From Tous-C4FEB sp044356555 (GTDB lineage: Bacteria; Verrucomicrobiota; Verrucomicrobiia; Opitutales; Opitutaceae): a stretch of DNA of 64,000 bases. The position numbers and the translations under genes are program-made. Below the pieces are notes generated by a model, which did not search any database, was not told where the DNA came from, and saw nothing but the letters and a program-made list of their open reading frames with translations. Of the stretch, positions 1 to 8,628 are shown in pieces (position 1 is the stretch's first letter; each line of letters starts with the position of its first letter). The stretch lies in NCBI GenBank assembly GCA_044356555.1, contig JBIKWB010000020.1, positions 29,279 through 93,278 on the forward strand. The letters are read 5' to 3'.

Positions 1-170
1 ATTACGGGATCGGCGCGCAGATCTTGCGCACGCTGGGGCTGACTCGCATCCGTTTGCTCACGCAGCATCCGAGGAAAATTGTCGGCCTCGACGGCTACGG
101 AGTCGAGATTGTCGAACAGATCGAGATCCCGCGAACTCCGCCGCCGCCGGGCTCCGCCGCGACCGCTTGA
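1..170 (+). CDS. ribBA: GTP cyclohydrolase II / RibBA, C-terminal end (partial)
   Basis: The reading frame is open from base 3 to a TGA at 168-170 and gives 55 residues; the 5' part lies outside the window. The piece reads YGIGAQILRTLG, then RIRLLTQHPRKIVGL and GYGVEIVEQIEI, the highly conserved end of the GTP cyclohydrolase II domain of RibA and RibBA. That enzyme opens GTP in the first committed step of riboflavin synthesis, in the cytoplasm. The family normally ends near this point; a short proline/alanine tail follows. Whether the missing part carries a DHBP synthase (RibB) domain cannot be seen, so the fused name is an inference from what is usual in this phylum. Confidence 0.85.
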   Translation, partial: YGIGAQILRTLGLTRIRLLTQHPRKIVGLDGYGVEIVEQIEIPRTPPPPGSAATA

Positions 171-343
171 CGACACCGCGAGTGGGCGGAGGCGCTCCGC
201 GAGGACGAGTGGACCGAGGTTCCGCCCGACTACCGACTGAAGGCAGAAAACATCTGTCGGCCGGGCGGGACGGTTGATTCCCGCTGATTGATTCCCGCAC
301 GGTTTGCGACCGGGATTGCCGCAGCGGCTCGCACATTCGTGCG

Positions 344-769
344 ATGATGACGCGAATTTACCAACAGGAAGGCACGTTTGGCGCCTCCACCACCGCCATC
401 TTGGCCGGGACCGCGCCCAAGCTCACCCAGTTGGCCGGCACCGTGCACGAGCTTTACAACGGCGGCGTCAGCTACCGCACGCCCAACGGCAAGTATTACG
501 TGCAGCTGAAGACCAACTACCAGGGGCCGACGACGCAGGTTAATTTGCCGGCGACCAACGCGGCCGGCCAATAGGGCGCGCTCACGCCTGCCTATCAATT
601 CTGGGATATGGAAATGAGCTATCGTCTCTCGCCGCGAATCAAACTCACGGCCACGGGCCGCAACCTGTTCAAGGAACGCCGGACCACCCAGGTCTTGGGG
701 AATTTTATCACCAACTGTCAGCAGGATACGGGAATCCTTTGGACCTTCTCGACCAAGATCGATTTGTGA
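344..769 (+). pseudogene. Relic of a TonB-dependent receptor C-terminus
   Basis: Frame 344-571 codes for beta-barrel-like sequence (YRTPNGKYYVQLKTNYQGP), stops at an in-frame TAG (572-574), and continues in the same frame to TGA at 767-769 with YQFWDMEMSYRLSPRIKLT, then ATGRNLFKERRT and an end FSTKIDL. 'Y-R-hydrophobic ... GRNLF' with a terminal aromatic-rich strand is how TonB-dependent receptors end. No plug, TonB box or signal peptide is present upstream, and the 5' boundary is not defined. I read it as the decayed last ~140 codons of a receptor about one tenth of the original length. It is unlikely to be functional. Confidence 0.7.
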
Positions 770-901
770 TCCACGTGGCGGCCTGCGTTCGGGGTAGGAA
801 GCGTCTGAAAACACAGCGGAGCCGCCAAATCGCCCGGCGGAGAATCAGGTCGCGCCCGGCCGGATTTTCCGGAGAGGTCCGGTGAATTTCCGAGCGCGGG
901 A

Positions 902-1315
902 TTATGCCCGGTGCAGCGCGTCCTCGGTCGTGAACAGATTCCGTTCCCGAAAAGCCGCGGGCGAATCTCGGAGCAGCGTGGCGCGGGCCCAAGCGTCGGG
1001 CAGCGCGAACCACGGGTGTTCTAGCCGCCGGCATTTCTTTTCGGCCCAGGCGGGCACCCGGATTCGTAGCCGGTGCGCCAGATGCGCGGCTACGGCCGCC
1101 AGATAGGCGTCCTGCACGGCGTCGCCCGTCCGGGGTGGTTCCGTGCGCAGACTCGCCGCCACGCGGACGGCCGCTGCCGGTCGCTGCGCAAGCCAGTTCA
1201 CGTGATCGAGGAAATCTGCGAGATTGCAGCCGATCTCCTCGGCGGTTTCCGCATCGCGCACGACTTCGAACAGACTCCTCGGACGCCGCCAAACTCGGTT
1301 TGTCTCTTTAACCAC
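902..1315 (-). CDS. Conserved protein coupled to the DUF6036-like nucleotidyltransferase
   Basis: A 137-residue soluble protein of unknown function. I place the start at a GTG (1315-1313): it has the strongest ribosome binding site I noticed in the window (AGGAGG six bases upstream) and overlaps the stop of the upstream nucleotidyltransferase gene by 8 bases, so translation is probably coupled. An ATG at 1402 is also in frame but lies deep in the neighbour. The C-terminal half has a pattern HPWFALPDAWARA, then SPAAFRERNLF, a motif I associate with proteins encoded next to nucleotidyltransferases. No signal peptide or membrane segment. The two-gene layout resembles toxin-antitoxin or minimal nucleotidyltransferase modules, but the role is an inference. 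Confidence 0.7.
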   Translation of the reverse strand: MVKETNRVWRRPRSLFEVVRDAETAEEIGCNLADFLDHVNWLAQRPAAAVRVAASLRTEPPRTGDAVQDAYLAAVAAHLAHRLRIRVPAWAEKKCRRLEHPWFALPDAWARATLLRDSPAAFRERNLFTTEDALHRA

Positions 1316-1865
1316 GTCGCACCTCCTGCAGGAGTTTTTCAACCAGCCAACGTTTTCCCGGCTCCAGCGCGGAGTTGCCGTAAAATTCGGCGGCGATCGC
1401 ATCGACCTCTGCCATGGATCGGACTTTAAGCTCGCGGAGAAGAAACGTGATATCCGCCATGTCGCCGGGGCGGAAAGGCGTCGGCAGTCGTCCCGCCCGG
1501 CACTTCATCGCTAGCAGATATTTGGCGGAGGGGCGGGTCATGACGAGGCCGGGAATTTGGAGCTGCTCAAACGGAATTCGCTCTTCACGCTTGGCGGCGA
1601 ACGGCCCCACGCCGCTGTTCATCCAATCGTCGGGCAGGTTCTGTTCGCGGGCGACTCGTTGAATAAGCGGTTCGACGACCCCGGGCGGGTGAAAGATGGC
1701 CTCGATATCCTTGGTCGCCTCTCGGCAATCGTAGGCGAGCATCATGACCGTGCCGCCGTAAATCGCGATTTCGACGCGGCTCTGTTTTTCCGCGCAAAGC
1801 TCGCCGAGGCGCGAAAGCGCACGGACGATTACGGCCCGCGAGAGGCGTCGGGACGGTTTGGGCAT
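1308..1865 (-). CDS. DUF6036-like nucleotidyltransferase
   Basis: 185 residues. Around residues 35-60 the protein reads IAIYGGTVMMLAYDCREATK followed by DIEAIFHP. A glycine pair, then a D-x-E/D acidic pair in 'TKDIEAIF', is the active-site layout of the polymerase-beta nucleotidyltransferase fold, and the exact wording matches the DUF6036 group. The usual later motif 'LPDDWMN' is present. Such proteins transfer a nucleotide to a protein or RNA; the target here is unknown. The gene is first of two on the minus strand and its last 8 bases overlap the next gene. The pair sits between a receptor relic and a receptor gene, as an accessory insertion would. Substrate and toxin/antitoxin role are not shown. 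Confidence 0.75.
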   Translation of the reverse strand: MPKPSRRLSRAVIVRALSRLGELCAEKQSRVEIAIYGGTVMMLAYDCREATKDIEAIFHPPGVVEPLIQRVAREQNLPDDWMNSGVGPFAAKREERIPFEQLQIPGLVMTRPSAKYLLAMKCRAGRLPTPFRPGDMADITFLLRELKVRSMAEVDAIAAEFYGNSALEPGKRWLVEKLLQEVRRG

Positions 1866-2008
1866 CGCGGTAAATTACGGAGCGTCCGTTTGCGATGCAA
1901 GCGGCCGGTGCTCCGTCGCTGCGAACACGCGTTGCCGGTGCGGGCCGTCGGTTTGGCTCGGTGGTGGTTTTCGCCTAGCCTTCCTCAGAATTCCTCTCTT
2001 TTTCAGTA

Positions 2009-2026
2009 GAAGGACAGCTGTCCTTC
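2009..2026. promoter_or_regulatory. Perfect 18-bp palindrome, candidate operator
   Basis: GAAGGACAGCTGTCCTTC is a perfect inverted repeat with no loop, ending 63 bases before the ATG of the large TonB receptor. There is no T-run, so it is not a terminator. Position and symmetry suit a dimeric repressor or activator site. The rest of the 1866-2089 gap shows no gene. Confidence 0.5.
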
Positions 2027-2089
2027 ATTATACCCCGAATTCGGTCGAATCCCTGTAGACCTAGGGTCCTGCCAACCTCCCAACCCATC

Positions 2090-5000
2090 ATGAACCTGCC
2101 TCAAACTACAAAACTCCGGCTGCTCCGTTTGATTGGAATGCCCGTCTGTCTGATCACCCTCCTCGCCCCGTGTGTTCGCGCTCAAGTTGCGCCGGTGGCG
2201 ACCGCCGATGCCGGGGCTCTCGCCCGATACGACGCCAACCGCAACGGCCGACTCGACCCCGAAGAGGCGGCCGCGATGGATGCCGCGCAAAAGTCATCCG
2301 CGCCCGTCAACGTCGAGCTGGCCCCGAGGCCCGCTGCGGAAGAGACTCTCGTTCTGTCGCCTTTCGAAGTGATATCCGAGAACAAGGGTTATTTCTCCGC
2401 CAACTCGATGTCGGGCACGCGCATGAACTCGAAAATCGAGGACCTCGGCCAGTCGATCACCGTGATGACCAAGGAGCAGATGATCGACTTCGCGATGCTC
2501 GATATCAACGACGTGTTCGATTACATGGCGAGCACCGAGGGCACGGGTTCCTACTCCCAGTTTGATACCGACCGCACGGGCGCGGTCGTCGATCAGGTGA
2601 GTCTGAATCCGAACAACGCCAATCGCGTGCGCGGCATCGGCAACGCCAACATTGCGTTCAACAACATCGCGACGACCGGTCGCGTGCCGGTCGATCCGCT
2701 CTGGATGGACTCCCTCGAACTGAGCCGTGGGCCCAACGCCAACATCTTCGGCCTGGGTAACGCTTCCGGCACCGTCAACCAAGTGCCTGCGACCGCCAAT
2801 CTGACGCGCGACTTCTCCCGGGTGGAGCTTCGCGGAGACAGCTACGACGGTTGGCGCGTCTCACTCGATGTGAACCGCAGGATCATGAAGAACAAACTGT
2901 CGGTGCGGGCGAGCTACGCGAACCAGCACACGGGGTTCATCCGCAAACCCGCGGGCGAAGACGCCCGTCGGCTCAGCTTTCAGGTCAAGTTCCAGCCCTT
3001 CAAGAACACCACACTATCGGCCTCTTGGTATGGTTATAAAAACGCGGCGGTGCGGCCAAATTTCACGACTCCCCGCGACCATTTTACAGATTGGCGTAAG
3101 GCCGGCCGGCCGGGTTGGAATCCTGTCACTGGCCTGATCACCCTCGGCAACGGCCAGGTTTACGGCAACGGCAACGTCCTTGGCTCCACCACGCCTTATA
3201 CGGTCGCGCCGACCAACTTCATCACCGGTGGTCCGGAAAATCGCTCGATCTTCCAGATCGGCGCCCCGGGCCAAACGCCTTATTGGGCGATGACGCGATA
3301 CACCAACGCGACCGCGACCAACGGCACGGCCGTATTTGCGACGACCGATCCGTTTGCGGCCTCCCAAACCGGGATCGGTCTTTTGACCACGGGTGCCTCC
3401 GAAACCTACACCGCCACGCAACAGCCCCTTTATAATTCCGTGGCCCGGCCGATCAGCGACCGTTCCATCTACGATTGGAACCGCATCAATCTTGCGGGCA
3501 ACAGCAAGGCTTGGGACGACGTTGATACCTATCTCGCCCAACTCGACCAATTCATCCTCAACACGCCCAAGCATACCTTGGCGGCACAGGTCACCTTCTT
3601 GCGAGAGGATGCCAAGCGGCTGGAGAATCAACCGATGGGTCCAGCGAGCGTTAACAGCAACGTGGGCCAGCTCCAAGTCGACGTGAACCAAGTCAACTTG
3701 GACGGCTCCCCCAATCCCTATTTCGGCCGGCCCTATCTCAGGAGCAACGAACCCTTCCTCCGCGACCGGCCTTGGTTGTGGGAGACCACCCGCGCCCAGG
3801 GCGTCTATCGTCTCGATTTCTCCCAAGACCGGGGCTTGAGCAGGTGGTTGGGCACGCAGCAGATTCTCGGCTATTACGAATACAAGGATCAGCAGAATCG
3901 CCAATACACCTACCGGCATTCTGCGCTGGGCCTCGATAAGGCTTGGCAGCAAAAATACGCCGCCCTCAACACACCCTTGGGCAACCGCACCCAGCAATCC
4001 ATCCCTGACCCAAGATATCCGATCGCGCCCGGCAACTATGCCCGGGTGAACGAGCAGTACTACGTCGGCAACACCGTCGGCGGTGGCATTGAATACGCCC
4101 CGAGCTTTTTCCCGGAAGGGGTGAGCGTGCCCTACGTTTGGGGACCTTCCTCGGGCGCGATGATCAGAGACGTGTCGGCCATCGGCTTCACCCCGAGCCC
4201 CGATGCGGGCGGCGGCGGTGCGAGCGTCCAAACCATCATCAAGACCAAGGGCGGCGTGCTTCAGAGCACTTTCCTCGAGGGCAAATTGGTCGCAACTTTC
4301 GGCCTGCGCGAGGACGCCGTGTTCGACCACAACGCTCCTCTGGCCACGTTGACTAGGGACCTGCGGGCTTACGACTTCGTGGCATCCAACAAATGGTTGC
4401 CCGGCTGGCGTCAAGCCAAGGGCAAGACGGAGTCCCTTTCGCTCGTGGCCCGTCCGTTCCGGGACCTCGGCTTCCTCAAAACCGCGGTCAATGGCGGCAA
4501 CGGGATCAGCCGATTCATGGCCGAAGCGGTCAGCAGCCTCAGCCTCACTTATAACACTTCGGATAACTTCATCGCGCAGGGTCCGGCCTTCGACCTGTTC
4601 CTCAAGCCGCTGCCCAACCAAACCGGCACCAGCAAGGACATGGGGCTTTGGATGACCATGCTGGATGGGAAACTATCGGTCCGCTATAATCGGTTTAACA
4701 CCAAGCAGCTCAACCTGCGCAACGGCGACATCACCACGATGGCCCAGCGTATTCTGCGGTATGAGGGCTTGGTCGCGAGTGATGCTTGGAATCTGCGGAC
4801 CCAGACCACCGCGTGGTTGAACGGCCTCGGCACCGGCGGGGTCGCCACCAACGAGCAGATCGCCGCCGCGATCAAGATGCCCGTGGCCCAGTATAACGGT
4901 TTGCAGGCCATCGTCGCCAACAACACCTACGCCGCGGTCATGGACGCGGAGTCCAAGGGCGACGAGCTCGAGATCAACTTCAACCCCACCAAGAATTGGA

Positions 5001-5761
5001 CCGTCAGCGCGTCGGTCACCAAGACCGAGGCGATCAACACGGCGGTGGGCTCCGCGGTCGATGACTACATCGCTGCCCGTATGCCGATTTGGACCACCCT
5101 CGAGGATCCGCGCTTCACCCGGACCACGCAGACCATCAACGGCGTGACCACGGCGATTACGCCCAACAATTTGCCCGTCGGGCCCACCGGCAATCTGCTC
5201 TGGTGGAATATCCTCGGCACCCCGTTCAGCACGGTGGCTGGTTACAACGCCACCAACTCGGCCGCGACCAACTTTGCGTCGAACGTCGATGCGCCGATGG
5301 CCGTGTTCCGCGCTTTGATCGGACGTCCTCGTCCCCAAGTCCGCAAATACTCCACCAAGTTTAATACCAAACTCAATCTGGCGAGTATCTCGGACCACCG
5401 GATCCTCAAGTCCATGAGCGTGGGCGGCTCGCTGCGTTGGAGCGACCAGGGGTCCATCGGTTTCTACGGCCTTGGCTATGATCCCGCCAAAGACCTCACC
5501 CTCCCGGCGAACCGGATCCTGCAACTCGATCCAAACCGGCCGATCTACTCGCCGTCCGAAACGTATGTGGACCTCTTCGTCAGCTACCGGACCAAGCTGT
5601 TCGGCGACCGAATCCGGGCGAACTTCCAGCTCAACGTGAAGAACGTGCAGGAAAGCGGCGGCAGGTTGCAGGCAACCGGGGCATTTTTTGACGGCAGGGC
5701 CTCGACTTACCGCATCGTCGATCCACGACAGTTTATCCTATCTGCCTCGTTCGATCTCTAG
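2090..5761 (+). CDS. TonB-dependent receptor with N-terminal EF-hand-like loop
   Basis: 1223 residues, an outer-membrane importer driven by TonB. Residues 1-31 are a signal peptide ending APCVRA. Residues 48-59 fit a canonical calcium loop D-x-N-x-NG-x-L-D-x-x-E, unusual at this place. The TonB box is near 86-96 (TLVLSPFEVIS). A plug domain follows (about 105-240; QSITVMTKEQM, then RVRGIG), and the rest is a beta barrel ending in FILSASFDL. Length exceeds the usual 700-1000 residues because of long extracellular loops. The start is the first ATG before the signal peptide; no Shine-Dalgarno is visible. A palindrome lies 63 bases upstream and a terminator 35 bases downstream, so it is probably transcribed alone. 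The substrate cannot be told from the sequence. Confidence 0.9.
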   Translation: MNLPQTTKLRLLRLIGMPVCLITLLAPCVRAQVAPVATADAGALARYDANRNGRLDPEEAAAMDAAQKSSAPVNVELAPRPAAEETLVLSPFEVISENKGYFSANSMSGTRMNSKIEDLGQSITVMTKEQMIDFAMLDINDVFDYMASTEGTGSYSQFDTDRTGAVVDQVSLNPNNANRVRGIGNANIAFNNIATTGRVPVDPLWMDSLELSRGPNANIFGLGNASGTVNQVPATANLTRDFSRVELRGDSYDGWRVSLDVNRRIMKNKLSVRASYANQHTGFIRKPAGEDARRLSFQVKFQPFKNTTLSASWYGYKNAAVRPNFTTPRDHFTDWRKAGRPGWNPVTGLITLGNGQVYGNGNVLGSTTPYTVAPTNFITGGPENRSIFQIGAPGQTPYWAMTRYTNATATNGTAVFATTDPFAASQTGIGLLTTGASETYTATQQPLYNSVARPISDRSIYDWNRINLAGNSKAWDDVDTYLAQLDQFILNTPKHTLAAQVTFLREDAKRLENQPMGPASVNSNVGQLQVDVNQVNLDGSPNPYFGRPYLRSNEPFLRDRPWLWETTRAQGVYRLDFSQDRGLSRWLGTQQILGYYEYKDQQNRQYTYRHSALGLDKAWQQKYAALNTPLGNRTQQSIPDPRYPIAPGNYARVNEQYYVGNTVGGGIEYAPSFFPEGVSVPYVWGPSSGAMIRDVSAIGFTPSPDAGGGGASVQTIIKTKGGVLQSTFLEGKLVATFGLREDAVFDHNAPLATLTRDLRAYDFVASNKWLPGWRQAKGKTESLSLVARPFRDLGFLKTAVNGGNGISRFMAEAVSSLSLTYNTSDNFIAQGPAFDLFLKPLPNQTGTSKDMGLWMTMLDGKLSVRYNRFNTKQLNLRNGDITTMAQRILRYEGLVASDAWNLRTQTTAWLNGLGTGGVATNEQIAAAIKMPVAQYNGLQAIVANNTYAAVMDAESKGDELEINFNPTKNWTVSASVTKTEAINTAVGSAVDDYIAARMPIWTTLEDPRFTRTTQTINGVTTAITPNNLPVGPTGNLLWWNILGTPFSTVAGYNATNSAATNFASNVDAPMAVFRALIGRPRPQVRKYSTKFNTKLNLASISDHRILKSMSVGGSLRWSDQGSIGFYGLGYDPAKDLTLPANRILQLDPNRPIYSPSETYVDLFVSYRTKLFGDRIRANFQLNVKNVQESGGRLQATGAFFDGRASTYRIVDPRQFILSASFDL

Positions 5762-5795
5762 CCGTCGACCGGCCGTTGCGCCACTGTCCTAACCT

Positions 5796-5829
5796 CGCCG
5801 TCACTCGAAAGAGCGACGGCGATTTTTTT
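5796..5829 (+). terminator. Rho-independent terminator of the TonB receptor gene
   Basis: CGCCGTC (5796-5802) pairs with GACGGCG (5815-5821). After one mismatch, CTC pairs with GAG around a GAAA loop. Seven T follow at 5823-5829. It lies 35 bases past the receptor stop codon. Confidence 0.8.
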
Positions 5830-5925
5830 GCCCATGCCGTCAACGCCGTCCGCTCATTCCGTCCCAAGCCCGCGGTGCGAGCGGCTTGATTGGCGCTGGG
5901 ATAAATCGTTTGCTGCTCCCTGCCG

Positions 5926-7854
5926 ATGAAGCCCCCGCATCGCATCGCCCCGCTCCGTGCCGAAACCGATCCCGCGGCCGCCCCGACCTCCGGTCCGTGG
6001 CCGGCGGGAGTGATTTTTGCCCTCATCTTGGTGGGAACTCTCGCGGCGTATTTCCCGGCGCTGGGCGGTGATTTTTTGTGGGACGATGCCGGGCACGTCA
6101 CGAGCCCCGCCTTGCAGTCGTGGTCCGGCCTCTGGCGGATCTGGTTCGAGGTCGGTGCGACGCAGCAGTATTATCCGCTCCTGCACACGGCGTTTTGGAT
6201 CGAGCACCGGATCTGGGGCGACTCCGTCGTCGGCTACCATCTCATCAACGTGCTGTGGCATTCGATGTCGGCGTGTCTGCTGGTTGTGATTCTGCGGAGC
6301 TTGACCGTGCCCGGCGCGGTGCTGGCGGGATTCGTCTTCGCGCTCCATCCGGTGTGCGTCGAATCGGTCGCTTGGATCGCGGAGCAGAAAAATACGCTCT
6401 CCACGCTATTCTACCTCGCGGCGGCCCTCGCGTGGTTGCGCTTCGAGGACGACCGGCGGCCGGCCCGCTACCTCGTGGCCAGCCTGTGGTTCGTGGCCGC
6501 GCTCCTGACGAAGACCGTGACCGCAACGCTGCCCGCCGCGTTGCTGGTCGTCGCGTGGTGGCGATGCGGGCGGCTGTCATGGCGCGAGGAGGTCCGTCCG
6601 CTGCTGCCTTGGTGGGTGCTTGGGGTAACCGCCGGCTTGGGTACCGCGTGGTTCGAGTCCGTGCAGATCGGGGCCGCCGGGGACGCGTTTGCGCTCGGCC
6701 CGGTGGAGCGGGGACTGCTGGCCGGCCGGGTCGTCTGGTTTTATCTCGGGAAGCTGCTCTGGCCGGCCGAGCTGATCTTTTTTTATCCCCGCTGGACGAT
6801 CGACGCGTCCGCGTGGTGGCAATGGTTCTTTCCTTTGGCGGCCTTGGTGCTCGTCGCCGGCTTGGCGGTGTGGTCTCGAAGGGACCGGGCGCCGCTCGCC
6901 GCGGTCCTGTTGTTTGGTGGCACGCTCTTTCCGGTGCTCGGTTTTGTGAACGTCTATCCCTTCGTCTTCTCCTACGTGGCGGACCATTTTCAATACCTCG
7001 CCAGCTTGGGCATGATTGCGTTACTAACAGCGGCTGCGACCCGCGGATTTGCCCTCTTGCGCTGGCCGCGATGGAGCGGGCCGACGGTGGCGGCCGTTGT
7101 GTTGACCACTCTCGGCGGACTCACGTGGCGGCAGAGCGAAATGTATCGCGACGTCTTTGCACTCTACGAAACGACGCTGGCGCGCAATCCCGCGAGCTGG
7201 GTGGCGCACCTTAATCTCGGCACGGCTTTGGACGAGGCGGGCGAAACGGAGCAGAGCGTGCATCACCTGCGGCGGGCGCTCGAGCTCAAGCCCGGGTTCC
7301 ACCAGACCCTCAACAGCCTCGGCCATGGGTTGAACCGGTTGGGCCGGTCGGCCGAGGCGCTGCCGTTGCTTGAGCAGGCGGTGCGAATCGAGCCGCGCTT
7401 TGCGAGCGCGCACAACACCCTCGGGGTGGCTTTGATGGCGCTCGGCCGGATGGACGAGGGCATTGAAAAATTCGGCCGCGCGGTGCAACTCGATCCGTCG
7501 TTGATCATCGCGCGGGTGAATCTCGGCTGGGCGCTGGCCAACCGTGGCCGCTTTGCCGAGGCGATCGAACATTTCGAGCAGGTACGCCGGATGCGGCCGG
7601 ACTCCGCGGATGCCGAGTTGAAATGGGGTTTGACGCTGGCTTTGCAGCGCCGCCCTGAGGCCGCCTTGCCCCATCTCCGGCGGGCGATCGAACTTGAGCC
7701 CGAAAACCTGGGCATGCGTGAAGCCATGGGGCGGGTTCTGCTCGAGGCGGGGCGACGCACGGAGGCGATGGAGCAATTCGAGGCCCTCTTGCGTCTCAAC
7801 CCGAACCAAACCGGTGCCCGCGAGGCGCTCGATCGCCTGCGAAGCCTTCGTTGA
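5926..7854 (+). CDS. Multi-pass membrane protein with TPR repeats (GT-C / TMTC-like)
   Basis: 642 residues. The first ~400 hold about ten hydrophobic segments, starting with GVIFALILVGTLAAYFPAL. The first outside loop contains FLWDDAGHV, an acidic pair at the place where GT-C glycosyltransferases (protein O-mannosyltransferases, TMTC proteins) carry catalytic acids. Residues from about 420 on are tandem TPR repeats (for example LNLGTALDEAGETEQSVHHL and further copies) running to the end. Bacterial proteins of this shape are usually annotated as TPR membrane proteins; glycosyl transfer from a lipid donor to exported proteins is an inference. The ATG at 5926 has no clear ribosome site. It stands alone on the plus strand, ahead of the DUF3299 gene. 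Confidence 0.85.
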   Translation: MKPPHRIAPLRAETDPAAAPTSGPWPAGVIFALILVGTLAAYFPALGGDFLWDDAGHVTSPALQSWSGLWRIWFEVGATQQYYPLLHTAFWIEHRIWGDSVVGYHLINVLWHSMSACLLVVILRSLTVPGAVLAGFVFALHPVCVESVAWIAEQKNTLSTLFYLAAALAWLRFEDDRRPARYLVASLWFVAALLTKTVTATLPAALLVVAWWRCGRLSWREEVRPLLPWWVLGVTAGLGTAWFESVQIGAAGDAFALGPVERGLLAGRVVWFYLGKLLWPAELIFFYPRWTIDASAWWQWFFPLAALVLVAGLAVWSRRDRAPLAAVLLFGGTLFPVLGFVNVYPFVFSYVADHFQYLASLGMIALLTAAATRGFALLRWPRWSGPTVAAVVLTTLGGLTWRQSEMYRDVFALYETTLARNPASWVAHLNLGTALDEAGETEQSVHHLRRALELKPGFHQTLNSLGHGLNRLGRSAEALPLLEQAVRIEPRFASAHNTLGVALMALGRMDEGIEKFGRAVQLDPSLIIARVNLGWALANRGRFAEAIEHFEQVRRMRPDSADAELKWGLTLALQRRPEAALPHLRRAIELEPENLGMREAMGRVLLEAGRRTEAMEQFEALLRLNPNQTGAREALDRLRSLR

Positions 7855-7938
7855 AGTCGCCACTGCCGTCGGCTCGCCCGTGGCCAAATTTGCGTGCAAG
7901 AAATTGACGAACCCGGAAAGGGCCGTTTGCTCCCGGAG

Positions 7939-8514
7939 ATGCCCTCGACCTCTTATCTCAAAGCCGGTCTATCGATCACCTGCGCAGCGGCGTTTTTCGG
8001 CGGGATGTGGTCGCTGCGGGCTGAGTCGGTTCCGGCGGCCCCAGCCCCGGCACCTGCGGCGGAGTTCGCGGTGATCACCCAACCCGAAATGGAGGACGGC
8101 TACTTGAAGATCGGTTTCGACCGACTGGCGGGTTTCAAGTTTGTCCCGCCCGAATTTGATCCGGCGGCCAACCCCAACGTGACCCCGCCGACGGGTAACG
8201 AGCAGATCCCGGACATCGTGAAGAGTTGGAACGGCAAGAAGGCAGTGGTCACGGGCTTCATGCTGCCGACCAAATTGGAAAAGGGAAAATGCACCGAGTT
8301 TTTGCTGATGATCAGCCAGATGGCCTGCTGCTTCGGTGCGACGCCCAACATCAACGATTGGATCGTGGTGCGGATTCCGCAGGGCGTGCCGGTGCTGATG
8401 GATGTGCCGGTGTCGTTCTACGGTGTGCTCAAGGTCGGCGCGACGTTTGAGAACGGCTACCTGACCGGCATCTACGAGCTCGAAGGCGAGCGAATGGGCG
8501 AAGTAAAAGGCTGA
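7939..8514 (+). CDS. Exported DUF3299 domain protein
   Basis: 191 residues from the ATG at 7939. I prefer this start because it begins directly with a signal peptide (YLKAGLSITCAAAFFGGMW, cleavage near SLRAES). A GTG at 7894 is in frame but adds a charged leader with no ribosome site. The mature part contains VVTGFMLPTKLEKGKCTEFL and then MISQMACCFGATP, the pattern of DUF3299: a conserved 'G-F-M-L-P' strand and a cysteine-containing turn. The family is periplasmic and of unknown function; it is often found near metal or redox transport genes. The Cys-Cys pair (ACC) may bind a metal. The gene follows the TPR protein by 84 bases and converges on the ACT gene. Confidence 0.75.
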   Translation: MPSTSYLKAGLSITCAAAFFGGMWSLRAESVPAAPAPAPAAEFAVITQPEMEDGYLKIGFDRLAGFKFVPPEFDPAANPNVTPPTGNEQIPDIVKSWNGKKAVVTGFMLPTKLEKGKCTEFLLMISQMACCFGATPNINDWIVVRIPQGVPVLMDVPVSFYGVLKVGATFENGYLTGIYELEGERMGEVKG

Positions 8515-8543
8515 TCCGGCGGACGAGGATCGAAACGTGGCCC

Positions 8544-8584
8544 GGGCTTCTTGCCCGTGGTTTCGGAATACGGGCAAGATGCCC
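8544..8584. repeat. Palindromic repeat between convergent genes
   Basis: GGGCTTCTTGCCCGT (8544-8558) and ACGGGCAAGATGCCC (8570-8584) are inverted repeats matching at 14 of 15 positions. There is no T-run. It sits between the convergent DUF3299 and ACT genes and may act as a two-way terminator, but it looks like a dispersed palindromic element. Confidence 0.6.
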
Positions 8585-8628
8585 ATGCCGCGACGGAATC
8601 GGGCGCGGCCTTTTCTTCCGACACCGGA

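Noticed and set aside
209..298. Short frame after ribBA (EDEWTEVPPDYRLKAENI) as the end of a gene
   Set aside because: Too short, no family recognised and no start; it might be another relic, but I cannot support it.
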